Position numbers and translations under genes: made by a program. The notes beneath the pieces were generated by a model. It was given only the letters and a program-made list of their open reading frames with translations. It was not told where the DNA came from and did no database searches. From DASQZK01 sp963732905 (GTDB lineage: Bacteria > Bacteroidota > Bacteroidia > Bacteroidales > GCA-2748055), in the NCBI GenBank assembly GCA_963732905.1, contig CAVTBM010000012.1:490241-554240 (forward strand): a DNA stretch of 64,000 bases, read 5' to 3'. Below, piece by piece: positions 36,758 to 44,989 of this stretch. Each line of letters begins with the position of its first letter. Positions within the stretch are counted from its first letter, which is position 1.

Positions 36758-36816
36758 AAATTATAATTGCCCTTCGTCAGCCTCCGCCTGAGGCGTACGA
36801 AGGGCAATTATAATTT
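36758..36816. terminator. Long perfect hairpin, probable bidirectional terminator
   Basis: A perfect 20-base inverted repeat (36758-36777 against 36797-36816, arm AAATTATAATTGCCCTTCGT) encloses a 19-base loop that itself contains the inner stem GCCTC/GAGGC (36780-36784, 36790-36794). It sits between two convergent genes, the zinc-ribbon gene (plus) and capA (minus), and each arm ends in an A/T tract, so it can stop transcription from both sides. It could also be a copy of a dispersed palindromic repeat. The rest of the 338-base gap (36675-37012) holds nothing else I can support. Confidence 0.7.
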
Positions 36817-37012
36817 AAGAGCAAATCATTAACGTCAGCACAATTTTTTGATCAGCCTCTTTTGTTTCCGGATGGGGAAAGTGAAGAGTTTGGTTAGGAA
36901 GGTCATTCCACCCTGGCTCAACCAGCTGGATGCCTGCTCCGGGGATCATGGCTGTTTCGGCAGGAGCAGTCTTTTCCCGTCTTGAATGAAACGGAACTCT
37001 GGTCTGAATGAT

Positions 37013-38140
37013 TTACGGCAGGGTCACATGGTAGGAGTTCAGCGGCACGTCCATCAGATGTTTCCGTGTGTCATCGAAGAATTCATGCATCTGTTCCAGG
37101 TCTTTTTCCTGCATACCAAAACTGGCTGCTGTTTCATTGGTGGTGGAGGCAGGTACCAGTACAAAATAGTTGCCCGGGACCTTTTTTGCGGGTTTCCAGA
37201 CCCAAACGGGCAGGTAGGAATAGTCACGGATAGTGGTTCCTTTCCCCGTTTTTTCAAGTTCCAGTTCGGTTATGATTCCGCCATCGGTATAGCGGTCTCT
37301 CTGATTGGAGATGAAATTACCGAGGCTGAATACCACAAGGTGCCCCGAAGTATCTGCTGAAGTAGTATCCCTGACCATTTTTACCGGCTGCACCACGTGC
37401 GGGTGCGAACCAATGATGGCATCGGCGCCGTGTTCCAGGATAAAAGCGGCCATATCATCCTGTTGCTTGTTTTCCGTCCGCTGATATTCGATTCCCCAGT
37501 GAATGGTAACGATGGTGAAATCGGGTTCTGCCAGCTTTGCCCGGTCAAGATCCTGCCTGATCATGGAGGTATCGGTATAGTTCACGATATTTGGATCCTG
37601 TACTTTAAGGCCGTTGGTTCCGTAAGTATAGTTGAGCAGTGCAAGCCTGATCCCGTTCTTTTCCACGATCAGGGGATAGGTTCGTGATCTCTCGTTTTCG
37701 TCCCTGAAAGTGCCAGTATGAAAAATGCCTTTCCGGTCAAGTACCTCTATGGTTCTTTCAAGTCCCTGTTTACCGCGGTCGAGGCAATGGTTGTTGGCAT
37801 TGATCATGATATCGAAGCCGGCCCGTTTTACGGCATCTGCCAGTTCGTCAGGAGAGGAGAACTGGGGATACCCTTTGTACACGGGACCGGCAAGTGTGAC
37901 CTCGAGGTTGGCGATGGCGATGTCGGCCGATTCGATGAATGGCTTCAGCAACGAAAAACAGGTATCATAGGTGTATTGTCCGGTGCTCTCATCGAGTGCT
38001 GAATGGATTTGTGAATCATGGCCCATGATGTCACCGGCAAAAATCAGTTTCAGATGTTCCGTGTCCCCGTGGGAATCCTGGCCTGTTCCGGCAACAGGAA
38101 AAATCAGGGACAACAGGATGTATAAAAGAGTTTCTTTCAT
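37013..38140 (-). CDS. CapA family protein (second copy)
   Basis: A 375-residue exported protein (signal MKETLLYILLSLIFPVAG) with CapA motifs LKLIFAGDIMGHDSQIHSAL, SADIAIANLEVTLAGP, DIMINANNHCLDRGKQGLER, TIVTIHWGIEYQRTENKQQD and DAIIGSHPHVVQPVKMVRD. Compared with the CapA at 32970 it keeps the fuller metal-site set, including HWG and GSHPH. It is the last gene of a minus-strand run lemA-TPM-TPM-capA; only three bases separate it from the TPM gene. A role in cell-envelope polymer processing is an inference from fold and export. Confidence 0.9.
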   Translation of the reverse strand: MKETLLYILLSLIFPVAGTGQDSHGDTEHLKLIFAGDIMGHDSQIHSALDESTGQYTYDTCFSLLKPFIESADIAIANLEVTLAGPVYKGYPQFSSPDELADAVKRAGFDIMINANNHCLDRGKQGLERTIEVLDRKGIFHTGTFRDENERSRTYPLIVEKNGIRLALLNYTYGTNGLKVQDPNIVNYTDTSMIRQDLDRAKLAEPDFTIVTIHWGIEYQRTENKQQDDMAAFILEHGADAIIGSHPHVVQPVKMVRDTTSADTSGHLVVFSLGNFISNQRDRYTDGGIITELELEKTGKGTTIRDYSYLPVWVWKPAKKVPGNYFVLVPASTTNETAASFGMQEKDLEQMHEFFDDTRKHLMDVPLNSYHVTLP

Positions 38141-38143
38141 GGT

Positions 38144-38917
38144 TTACCAACTTCCGCTTGCTCCGCCGCCGCCGAAGCCGCCGCCGCCACCGCCGGAGAA
38201 TCCGCCAAAACCGCCCGAGCCGCCCGAAAAACCACCCCAGCTTCCATTATGACTGTTACCCGATCCGCCCAGCATCGACATGGCAATCCAGAACGGGATC
38301 CCACGACCGATGGATGATGAGCGTCCGTGCCTGGACCGGCCGAAAAAGATAAAGAACATGATGATAAATATCAGAAAGCCGAAAGGAGCACCGCCGGATG
38401 CTGTTCGTTTTCTGTATTGGTCAGCTGTGAACTTCCCTGAGAGGAGCCCGATGATGACATCCGTTCCCTTGTTGAGACCTTCGAAATACTTGTTCTGTTT
38501 GAATTCCGGGATCATCTCGTTCTCGATGATCCTTTTGGCTATGGCATCGGGTATATATTGTTCGAGACCGTAGCCGGTTTGTATCGAGACCTTTCTTTCG
38601 TAAGGGTACAGGAGGATGATAAGCCCATTGTCCTTCCCCTTCTGACCAACACCCCACTTCGCACCTATTTCAGTGGCCATCATATCAACCGGAACATCCC
38701 CGTGGTCCTTCATGATCACGATGAAGATCTGGTTGCTGGTCGAGTCCTGGTAAGCCATGAGTTTATTATTGAGTGCCAGTTCTTGGTTGGCGGGCAGAAA
38801 ATCCGGATAATCATTCACCCATGAATATGGTTTTGCCGGTATGTTATCATCATCAGCGCTAAAAACGTGGACAATGGAGAGTAATATTGCAAAAAATACA
38901 AATAACAGCTTTCGCAT
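38144..38917 (-). CDS. TPM domain membrane protein with Gly-rich tail (YgcG-like)
   Basis: A 257-residue protein. I start at MRKLLFVFFAILLSIVHVFS, a signal peptide, 13 codons after the longest possible start. The TPM domain (about 30-165) has NDYPDFLPANQELALNNKLM, WGVGQKGKDNGLIILLYPYE and VSIQTGYGLEQYIPDAIAKR. A membrane helix follows (FGFLIFIIMFFIFFG), and the C-terminus is almost all Gly/Ser (GGFGGFSGGGGGGFGGGGAS). The TPM domain is known from photosystem II repair (TLP18.3) with weak phosphatase activity. The glycine tail is typical of bacterial YgcG proteins, which are often next to lemA, as here. Confidence 0.92.
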   Translation of the reverse strand: MRKLLFVFFAILLSIVHVFSADDDNIPAKPYSWVNDYPDFLPANQELALNNKLMAYQDSTSNQIFIVIMKDHGDVPVDMMATEIGAKWGVGQKGKDNGLIILLYPYERKVSIQTGYGLEQYIPDAIAKRIIENEMIPEFKQNKYFEGLNKGTDVIIGLLSGKFTADQYRKRTASGGAPFGFLIFIIMFFIFFGRSRHGRSSSIGRGIPFWIAMSMLGGSGNSHNGSWGGFSGGSGGFGGFSGGGGGGFGGGGASGSW

Positions 38918-39024
38918 TATGCCTGGTATTTTAAATATAAACGAAGGTTTTCTCATCTTTGTTATCTTCCGTTTGCAGGTAGTAAAATAAATGCGGTTCT
39001 AAGGCAATTACCGGCATCGGCCTC

Positions 39025-39465
39025 TTAACTTTTGCCGAAAGAGATATCATCAGACAGTTCGTTTACGTCATCGGTCTGATGCGGAAAGTGTGTCTTGAGC
39101 TGATCGCCGGCCATGATGATGCCTTCGCAAAGACCATTGACGAAATCCCCCTGCCGGAAATGTGCACCCATTTTTTCCTTGATGATATCCCAGAAATTGG
39201 CAGGAACCTTTGCGTTGATGCCGGCATCTCCAATGATGGCAAACTTCTTACTATTCACGGCAAGATAGAAGAGAACGCCATTTCGCAGTTCTGTTTTTTG
39301 CATGCCGAGGCGTCCGAAAATATAGGAAGCACGATCGAGAACATCTCCTTTAATCACACCTTCGATGTGGACACGGATCTCGCCGGAGGTGTTCCTTTCA
39401 GCTTCCTCAATGGATTTAACGATCTTCTCCTTTTCTCCGGTACTGAAAAACTTATCGGGGCTCAT
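39025..39465 (-). CDS. Short TPM domain protein
   Basis: A 146-residue protein with only the TPM domain: KIVKSIEEAERNTSGEIRVH, YIFGRLGMQKTELRNGVLFY, KKFAIIGDAGINAKVPANFW and NGLCEGIIMAGDQLKTHFPH. No signal peptide or membrane helix is seen, so it may sit on the cytoplasmic side and pair with the larger TPM protein. It lies 11 bases after lemA and about 107 bases before the longer TPM gene, as part of a lemA-TPM-TPM-capA run. Confidence 0.9.
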   Translation of the reverse strand: MSPDKFFSTGEKEKIVKSIEEAERNTSGEIRVHIEGVIKGDVLDRASYIFGRLGMQKTELRNGVLFYLAVNSKKFAIIGDAGINAKVPANFWDIIKEKMGAHFRQGDFVNGLCEGIIMAGDQLKTHFPHQTDDVNELSDDISFGKS

Positions 39466-39476
39466 CTTTTGGCGGA

Positions 39477-40064
39477 TTAAAATTGAACCTGAGGAACTTT
39501 TTCTGCTCCTTCGGAAGCCGTAAAATATCCCTTCTTCTCAAAACCAAACACAGAGGCGTAAATGTTTCCAGGGAACCGCCGTATAGACTGGTTGAAGTCC
39601 ATAACGTCGTCATTAAACCGTTTCCTTTCGACGGCAATCCTGTTTTCAGTGCCTTCAAGCTGCGCCTGGAGTTCGAGAAAATTCTGGTTAGCCTTCAGGT
39701 CAGGGTAGCGCTCCACTACAACCATCAGCCTCGACAGTGCTGAGCTCAGCTGGCCCTGTGCAGCTTCAAACTGGCTCACGGCTTCAGGTGTAAGCTTGCC
39801 CGCATCGATATTGACACTTGTAGCCTTCGAGCGGGCTTCTATAACCTCCGTCAGTGTTGACTTTTCAAAATTGGCATAGCCCTGTACCGTTTTTACAAGA
39901 TTGGGGATCAGGTCGGCTCTCCGCTGATAGACATTTTCCACCTGGGCCCAGGCCTGGTTGACTTTCTCGTCTTTACTGACAAGTGAGTTATACCGTCCTG
40001 AACCAATAAAGAACAGAATGACCAACAGAACCACGATGATAAGGGGAGTGCTCAGTTTTTTCAT
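39477..40064 (-). CDS. LemA family protein
   Basis: A 195-residue protein: a short N-terminal membrane helix (about 4-22) and a helical LemA domain with NQAWAQVENVYQRRADLIPN (about 41-60), LVKTVQGYANFEKSTLTEVI and NRIAVERKRFNDDVMDFNQS. The fold is an antiparallel four-helix bundle facing the periplasm. Function is not known. Adjacency of lemA to TPM genes is widespread and suggests a shared complex. It is the first gene of the minus-strand run and shares a 198-base region with the divergent hutU gene. Confidence 0.94.
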   Translation of the reverse strand: MKKLSTPLIIVVLLVILFFIGSGRYNSLVSKDEKVNQAWAQVENVYQRRADLIPNLVKTVQGYANFEKSTLTEVIEARSKATSVNIDAGKLTPEAVSQFEAAQGQLSSALSRLMVVVERYPDLKANQNFLELQAQLEGTENRIAVERKRFNDDVMDFNQSIRRFPGNIYASVFGFEKKGYFTASEGAEKVPQVQF

Positions 40065-40262
40065 TGGGTTAAAATTTTATTCGTTGTAAATATATCAAAT
40101 CTGCAGGAATCACAGATGACACTTTCCATCAAATACCGTTCCCGTGCCGTAAACTGTCGTTTTTGTCAGTTGCAGTTGGCAAAACGTCAGGAAATTCACA
40201 GATATGTTTTTAAAAATCTTTCCTTAATCCTTAAAATTTTAATTTTGAAAAAAATCCGGCTT

Positions 40263-42284
40263 ATGGAAACCAGCGAATTCAAAAAACAGGTACTTCAGGG
40301 CATACCAGACGTGCTTCCTCAGGCAAAGCCCCGGGATCCGGAGGTCAATCATGCTCCGGTGCGTAAGGCCATCCTGACCACGGAAGAGAAAAAACTGGCA
40401 CTGCATAATGCACTCAGGTATTTCAATCCCGGTTTTCATGACGTTCTGGCAAAGGAGTTCCTGGAGGAGCTTGAGCATTTCGGCAGGATCTACATGTATC
40501 GTTTCCGGCCCGACTATGTCATCTCTGCCCGGAACATCAGCGCATTCCCGCACCGTTCCAGGCAGGCTGCTGCCATAATGCTGATGTTGAGCAATAATCT
40601 CGATGTCAACGTGGCCCAGCATCCTCATGAGCTGATCACCTACGGCGGCAATGGTGCCGTATTCCAGAACTGGGCTCAGTACAGGCTTACCATGAAATAC
40701 CTGGCGGAGATGACAGATGAACAGACACTTGTAATGTATTCAGGTCATCCCCTGGGCCTTTTCCCCTCCCACAAAGAGGCTCCGCGGGTTGTGATCACCA
40801 ACGGCATGGTAGTACCGAACTATTCCTCACGCGATGATTATGAGCGCTTCAATGCGCTTGGTGTTTCGCAGTACGGGCAGATGACTGCCGGGTCATTCAT
40901 GTACATCGGCCCCCAGGGTATCGTTCATGGTACCGTCATCACGGTTTTGAATGCCGGACGGAAGGTCACCGGCAAATCTTCGGGCGATCTGGCCGGTAAA
41001 CTTTTCATAAGCTCCGGGCTTGGCGGCATGTCGGGTGCCCAGCCTAAGGCAGCCGTGATTGCCCGCGCAGTATGTGTTATCGCAGAAGTCAATCCCAGGG
41101 CCATAAAAATCAGGCGCAGCCAGGGCTGGATCGATGAAGTTTACGAGAATCTCGATGAGCTCATCCCGAGGATGCTGAAGGCCAGGGAAGGAAACGAAGC
41201 TGTTTCACTGGCCTACCACGGCAATGTGGTGGATCTCTGGGAACGCCTAGTGAAAGACCAGATACGTGTCGACCTTGGTTCGGACCAGACTTCCCTGCAC
41301 AACCCCTTTTCGGGAGGGTATTACCCGGCCGGCCTTCCTTTTGAGGAGTCGAACCGCATGATGGTTGAAGAGCCTGAGCTGTTTCGTGAAAAAGTAGAGG
41401 AATCTCTCCGAAGGCAGGTAGAAGCCATTAACAGGCTCTCAGCCGGTGGGATGTATTTCTGGGATTACGGGAATGCTTTCCTGCTGGAAGCGGGCAGGGC
41501 CGGCGCAGATATTATGGACGCAAAAGGAAACTACAGATACCAGTCATACGTACAGGACATCATGGGTCCACTGTTCTTTGATTACGGATTCGGACCTTTC
41601 AGGTGGGTATGCACCTCATCCGATCCGGCAGAACTGGCAACAACGGACAGGCTGGCGACGGAAGTCCTCAGTAATATGGCCCTGTCGGCGCCGGACGAGA
41701 TACAGGGACAGCTCGAAGATAATATTCACTGGATCAGGGAGGCCGGAAAGAACAGGCTGGTGGTGGGATCGCAGGCCCGGATCCTGTATGCCGACTGTGA
41801 AGGAAGGACAAAAATAGCTGCAGCCTTCAACAAAGCGATACGGGAAGGACTGATCAAAGATCCGGTGGTTCTCGGCAGAGACCATCACGATGTCTCCGGC
41901 ACCGATTCTCCCTTCAGGGAGACATCCAATATTTACGATGGTTCCAGGTTTACCGCCGACATGTCCGTGCAGAATGTAATCGGCGATGCGTTCAGGGGAG
42001 CCACCTGGGTATCGTTGCATAATGGCGGTGGCGTCGGATGGGGCGAAGTGATCAACGGAGGCTTTGGCATGGTTCTGGATGGAAGTGAGGATGCTGACCG
42101 CCGCCTGGAGAGGATGCTCCACTGGGATGTGAACAACGGAATCGCACGCCGCAGCTGGGCCAGAAACGAAGGCGCCAACTATGCCATCCGAAGGGAGATG
42201 GAAAAATCCCCGGGGCTGAAGGTCACTTTACCGAATTTTGCAGATGATGAACTTATCAATACTTTATTCAAAGATGAAAGCTAG
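40263..42284 (+). CDS. hutU: Urocanate hydratase
   Basis: Converts urocanate to imidazolone propionate with NAD+ as tightly bound cofactor, step two of histidine breakdown. The 673-residue protein is the long form, as in eukaryotes and Bacteroidota, rather than the 555-residue form of Proteobacteria. I start at METSEFKKQVLQ. Seen are ITYGGNGAVFQNWAQYRLTM, MYSGHPLGLFPS, SSGLGGMSGAQPKAAVIARA (NAD-binding), and near the end LHNGGGVGWGEVINGGFGMV. hutH, hutI and a formiminotransferase are not in the window. A small lipoprotein gene overlaps its 3' end by 11 bases. Confidence 0.96.
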   Translation: METSEFKKQVLQGIPDVLPQAKPRDPEVNHAPVRKAILTTEEKKLALHNALRYFNPGFHDVLAKEFLEELEHFGRIYMYRFRPDYVISARNISAFPHRSRQAAAIMLMLSNNLDVNVAQHPHELITYGGNGAVFQNWAQYRLTMKYLAEMTDEQTLVMYSGHPLGLFPSHKEAPRVVITNGMVVPNYSSRDDYERFNALGVSQYGQMTAGSFMYIGPQGIVHGTVITVLNAGRKVTGKSSGDLAGKLFISSGLGGMSGAQPKAAVIARAVCVIAEVNPRAIKIRRSQGWIDEVYENLDELIPRMLKAREGNEAVSLAYHGNVVDLWERLVKDQIRVDLGSDQTSLHNPFSGGYYPAGLPFEESNRMMVEEPELFREKVEESLRRQVEAINRLSAGGMYFWDYGNAFLLEAGRAGADIMDAKGNYRYQSYVQDIMGPLFFDYGFGPFRWVCTSSDPAELATTDRLATEVLSNMALSAPDEIQGQLEDNIHWIREAGKNRLVVGSQARILYADCEGRTKIAAAFNKAIREGLIKDPVVLGRDHHDVSGTDSPFRETSNIYDGSRFTADMSVQNVIGDAFRGATWVSLHNGGGVGWGEVINGGFGMVLDGSEDADRRLERMLHWDVNNGIARRSWARNEGANYAIRREMEKSPGLKVTLPNFADDELINTLFKDES

Positions 42285-42708
42285 AACCTTACTTATTATT
42301 TTGGCTGTTATGGCCGCAGGTTTTTTTCTGAAAGCCTGCGAAGGTGATCCACTCGGGATTTTCTCCGATGATCCGCGCGACGGGCTCACGGGTGAGTGGA
42401 AAGTGGAGGAGAACAGCTCACTCTTTAAAAAAAGCACCGCGGGATTTTATTCCGTCAACATTTCCAAAGATAATTCCGATACGGCAAAGATCTATGTCAG
42501 TAATTTCTATGAGCTGGGACAGCAATTGGCCGCCACACTGAACGGAAGGAATCTCAGCATCCCTGAACAAATTTTAAATGGATGCACCATAAAAGGTTAC
42601 GGACTTGTTTCTGTTGATTTCGGAAAGATAGAGTGGTCGTATACCGTTGTTCTCGACACAGGTGACAAGGATGATGTGACAGCGACGTATACCCGGCCTC
42701 AGCGTTAA
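42274..42708 (+). CDS. Small putative lipoprotein
   Basis: A 144-residue protein starting at MKARTLLIILAVMAAGFFLKAC, a lipoprotein signal with Cys22 as the predicted lipidated residue. The rest (DDPRDGLTGEWKVEENSSLF, then several beta strands) looks like a lipocalin-type beta barrel, with GxW after the signal as in many Bacteroidota lipoproteins. The function is unknown. It overlaps the end of hutU by 11 bases, so it is translated from the same transcript, but a link to histidine use is not shown. Confidence 0.75.
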   Translation: MKARTLLIILAVMAAGFFLKACEGDPLGIFSDDPRDGLTGEWKVEENSSLFKKSTAGFYSVNISKDNSDTAKIYVSNFYELGQQLAATLNGRNLSIPEQILNGCTIKGYGLVSVDFGKIEWSYTVVLDTGDKDDVTATYTRPQR

Positions 42709-43043
42709 TCGTTGAACAAAAGGCTGTAGGGACGGCCGATATCCCCGGCCAGCTCTCCCGTGTGGATATTGCGGCTTTTTCTGAAGAACTCTCTTCCGTC
42801 AAAATACACCAGCACTGTCGGAATGGAAAAGATCCTGAACTGACCGGCCAGGAGAGGTGAAAGTTCAATGTTGATATAATACAGCTTAAACAACGGGAAT
42901 TCATTACTGATCAGTTCGGAAATTTTTGGCCGGAGGACCTTGCATACATTACAGGTCTCGGTAGAGAAATACAACAATGAAGCGGCATTGGTGGTGATGG
43001 CAGCTTCAATCTCATCCAGGGTGTAAAGTTGAATATATTCCAT
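42705..43043 (-). CDS. Thioredoxin family protein
   Basis: A 112-residue cytoplasmic thioredoxin-fold protein. I start at MEYIQLYTLDEIE, 13 codons after the longest start. The active site is CNVC (in STETCNVCKVLRPKI) in place of CGPC, and the cis-Pro loop is FSIPTVLVYFDG. It probably reduces or exchanges disulfides, though the unusual active-site dipeptide NV may shift its redox potential. It ends tail to tail with the lipoprotein gene (four-base overlap) and starts two bases after the stop codon of the CoA-binding protein gene. Confidence 0.88.
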   Translation of the reverse strand: MEYIQLYTLDEIEAAITTNAASLLYFSTETCNVCKVLRPKISELISNEFPLFKLYYINIELSPLLAGQFRIFSIPTVLVYFDGREFFRKSRNIHTGELAGDIGRPYSLLFND

Positions 43044-43045
43044 GT

Positions 43046-43405
43046 TCAGTAAGTTCCTTGCGCCAGCATGACCAGCGCACAATCGTTAATGGTTTCAATT
43101 CCCGCTTTTTTAGCCATATCTGACAATTCGGGATTGTAGGTTCCCGGATTAAAGATGATCCTGGCCGGTTTCAGCGAGAGGATGTATTCATAAAATTCGG
43201 GTTGACGGATCGGACCAAGATACAGGCATACCGTATGCACTCCGGTCAGTTCAGGTTTTCCGGTTATGATTTCCATACCAGCGATCGTCCCGTTTCTGAA
43301 TCCCAAAGGGACAACTTCCTTCCCCTGTTTGACGAGGCTCGTCACCATTTTGTGTGAAAACCTTGTTGGATTGGGGCTTGCGCCAAGAACCACCGTCTTC
43401 TTCAT
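43046..43405 (-). CDS. CoA-binding domain protein
   Basis: A 119-residue Rossmann-fold protein of the CoA_binding_2 type (YccU-like). Seen are KKTVVLGASPNPTRFSHKMV (nucleotide-binding loop), KEVVPLGFRNGTIAGMEI, and ARIIFNPGTYNPELSDMAKK. The usual GxNPK-type loop is present in altered form (GASPNP). It is predicted to bind CoA; no activity is known. Start at MKKTVVLG is chosen over a Met seven codons upstream. It is paired with the thioredoxin gene. Confidence 0.87.
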   Translation of the reverse strand: MKKTVVLGASPNPTRFSHKMVTSLVKQGKEVVPLGFRNGTIAGMEIITGKPELTGVHTVCLYLGPIRQPEFYEYILSLKPARIIFNPGTYNPELSDMAKKAGIETINDCALVMLAQGTY

Positions 43406-43580
43406 TTCATCCGTTATGAAATGCAAAAGTAAGAAAAACTTTCCATAAGGAGCAGAGAATACAGGCTGGGAATTCCCCCGGCCTGATCGTCCATTTTACC
43501 TGATCAGCATATTTTTAGTGGCCGGATGAATGCCTTATCCGTTTGAAATTTGTTTATCTTTAACCTTTCTCATTAGATAT

Positions 43581-44984
43581 ATGAGTAACCTTCTTGCGAC
43601 CGGGAAACTGAAATTAGCCCCCACGGGTCTGGGAATCCTCCTTGCTGTGGGGCCATCATTAGTCTGGTGTTCGGAATATATCGGATCAGGAGAGGTGATC
43701 CTGGCCACCCGGACAGGGGCTATTCTGGGAACAACCATTCTCTGGGCTATTGTTTCGGGTATCTTCCTGAAATACTGGATCGGCATGAGCGGTGCCCGAT
43801 ACACCGTGGCTACCGGTGAGGGGATGATCGATATGGTGTCGCGTGTTCCCGGCCCAAAAAACTGGGGGGTATGGATTATTCTCATTGCCCAGTTTCTCAC
43901 CGCTGCCCTTGCCATCGGATCCATTGCTTCAGCAGCAGGAATATTCGTTTCAGGCATCTTCGGAATAAGCCGGCAGGCCGGGGGATGGATCATCACCGTC
44001 TTCGCCTTTTTTATTTCCTGGAAAGGGGAATTCAGAATACTGAAGATCATCATGAGCATCCTGGTTTTCATTGTGATTGCCGGGGTGTTGAACGTGGCTA
44101 TAAGGATATTGCCGGGATTGCACGAGATTATCCAGGGCTTCATGTTCAGGGTGCCTGAAGTTCCTTCATGGGCGGCAGAGCAGGGGGTAAACCATAATGC
44201 ATGGTCCGAGATCCTTCCTCTCATCGGATGGGGTGCGGGTGGTTTTGCCAGCCAGGTTTGGTATACCTACTGGGTTATTGGTGCCGGTTATGGTAACGCT
44301 GTCAAGGATAATTACGGTGTCCCGGCCAACCAGGAAAGTCTTCGGAAGACCACCGTTGAAGAGGCCGGAATGATAAAATCCTGGTTCAGGGTGGTATATA
44401 GCGATGCTACCCTGGCAATGGTCATCGGGGTGTTGGTGACCGCCGGATTTATGTTTGCCGGTGCAGGAATATTGCGCCCGTTAAAGCTGGCCCCCGGCAG
44501 TGAAAAACTGGCTGTTCAGCTATCCGGCATTTTCGCCACCCGCTGGGGCGCTATTGGCGGCTTATCATTCATGATCGGCGGCCTTTCAGCCCTGATCGGA
44601 ACACAGATCGGTCAGCTGGCCGGCTGGCCCAGGCTTCTGGCAGACAGCTTCAGGATCTGCATCCCGGGATTTTCACGCTTTAAATGGAAAACTCAGTTCA
44701 GAGGCTTTCTGGCTTTCTTCTTCGTTACCAATATGACCATCATCTACGTCCTGGGCTACCGTCCGGTTCTGCTGGTGAAGCTGAGTGCAATTCTCGACGG
44801 ACTTCTGCTCACGCCGCTCCAGGCTCTCTGGGTTTTTGCAGGTCTGTTCATGGTCCAGCCACGCCTCTTCTCAAAAGAGGTCACCCGTATGCTGAAACCA
44901 AGTCCGGTAATCGGAGCGGGACTGATCATCGCTTTCCTGGTATTCGCTTATTTTTGCATTTACCAGATCCCAAAAATCATCTGA
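43581..44984 (+). CDS. Nramp-related membrane transporter lacking the standard metal motifs
   Basis: A 467-residue protein with 10-11 membrane helices. I start at MSNLLATGKLKLAPTG. Overall likeness is to the Nramp family, and the helix-1 unwound region reads GPSLVWCSEYIGSGEVILAT, where classic Nramp has DPGN. Helix 6 reads IGWGAGGFASQVWYTYWVIG, without the MPH motif. The usual Mn/Fe ligands (Asp, Asn, Met) are therefore absent, and the substrate may be another cation or an organic molecule. It lies five bases before an AEC transporter gene, so both are probably co-expressed. Confidence 0.78.
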   Translation: MSNLLATGKLKLAPTGLGILLAVGPSLVWCSEYIGSGEVILATRTGAILGTTILWAIVSGIFLKYWIGMSGARYTVATGEGMIDMVSRVPGPKNWGVWIILIAQFLTAALAIGSIASAAGIFVSGIFGISRQAGGWIITVFAFFISWKGEFRILKIIMSILVFIVIAGVLNVAIRILPGLHEIIQGFMFRVPEVPSWAAEQGVNHNAWSEILPLIGWGAGGFASQVWYTYWVIGAGYGNAVKDNYGVPANQESLRKTTVEEAGMIKSWFRVVYSDATLAMVIGVLVTAGFMFAGAGILRPLKLAPGSEKLAVQLSGIFATRWGAIGGLSFMIGGLSALIGTQIGQLAGWPRLLADSFRICIPGFSRFKWKTQFRGFLAFFFVTNMTIIYVLGYRPVLLVKLSAILDGLLLTPLQALWVFAGLFMVQPRLFSKEVTRMLKPSPVIGAGLIIAFLVFAYFCIYQIPKII

Positions 44985-44989
44985 CATCT

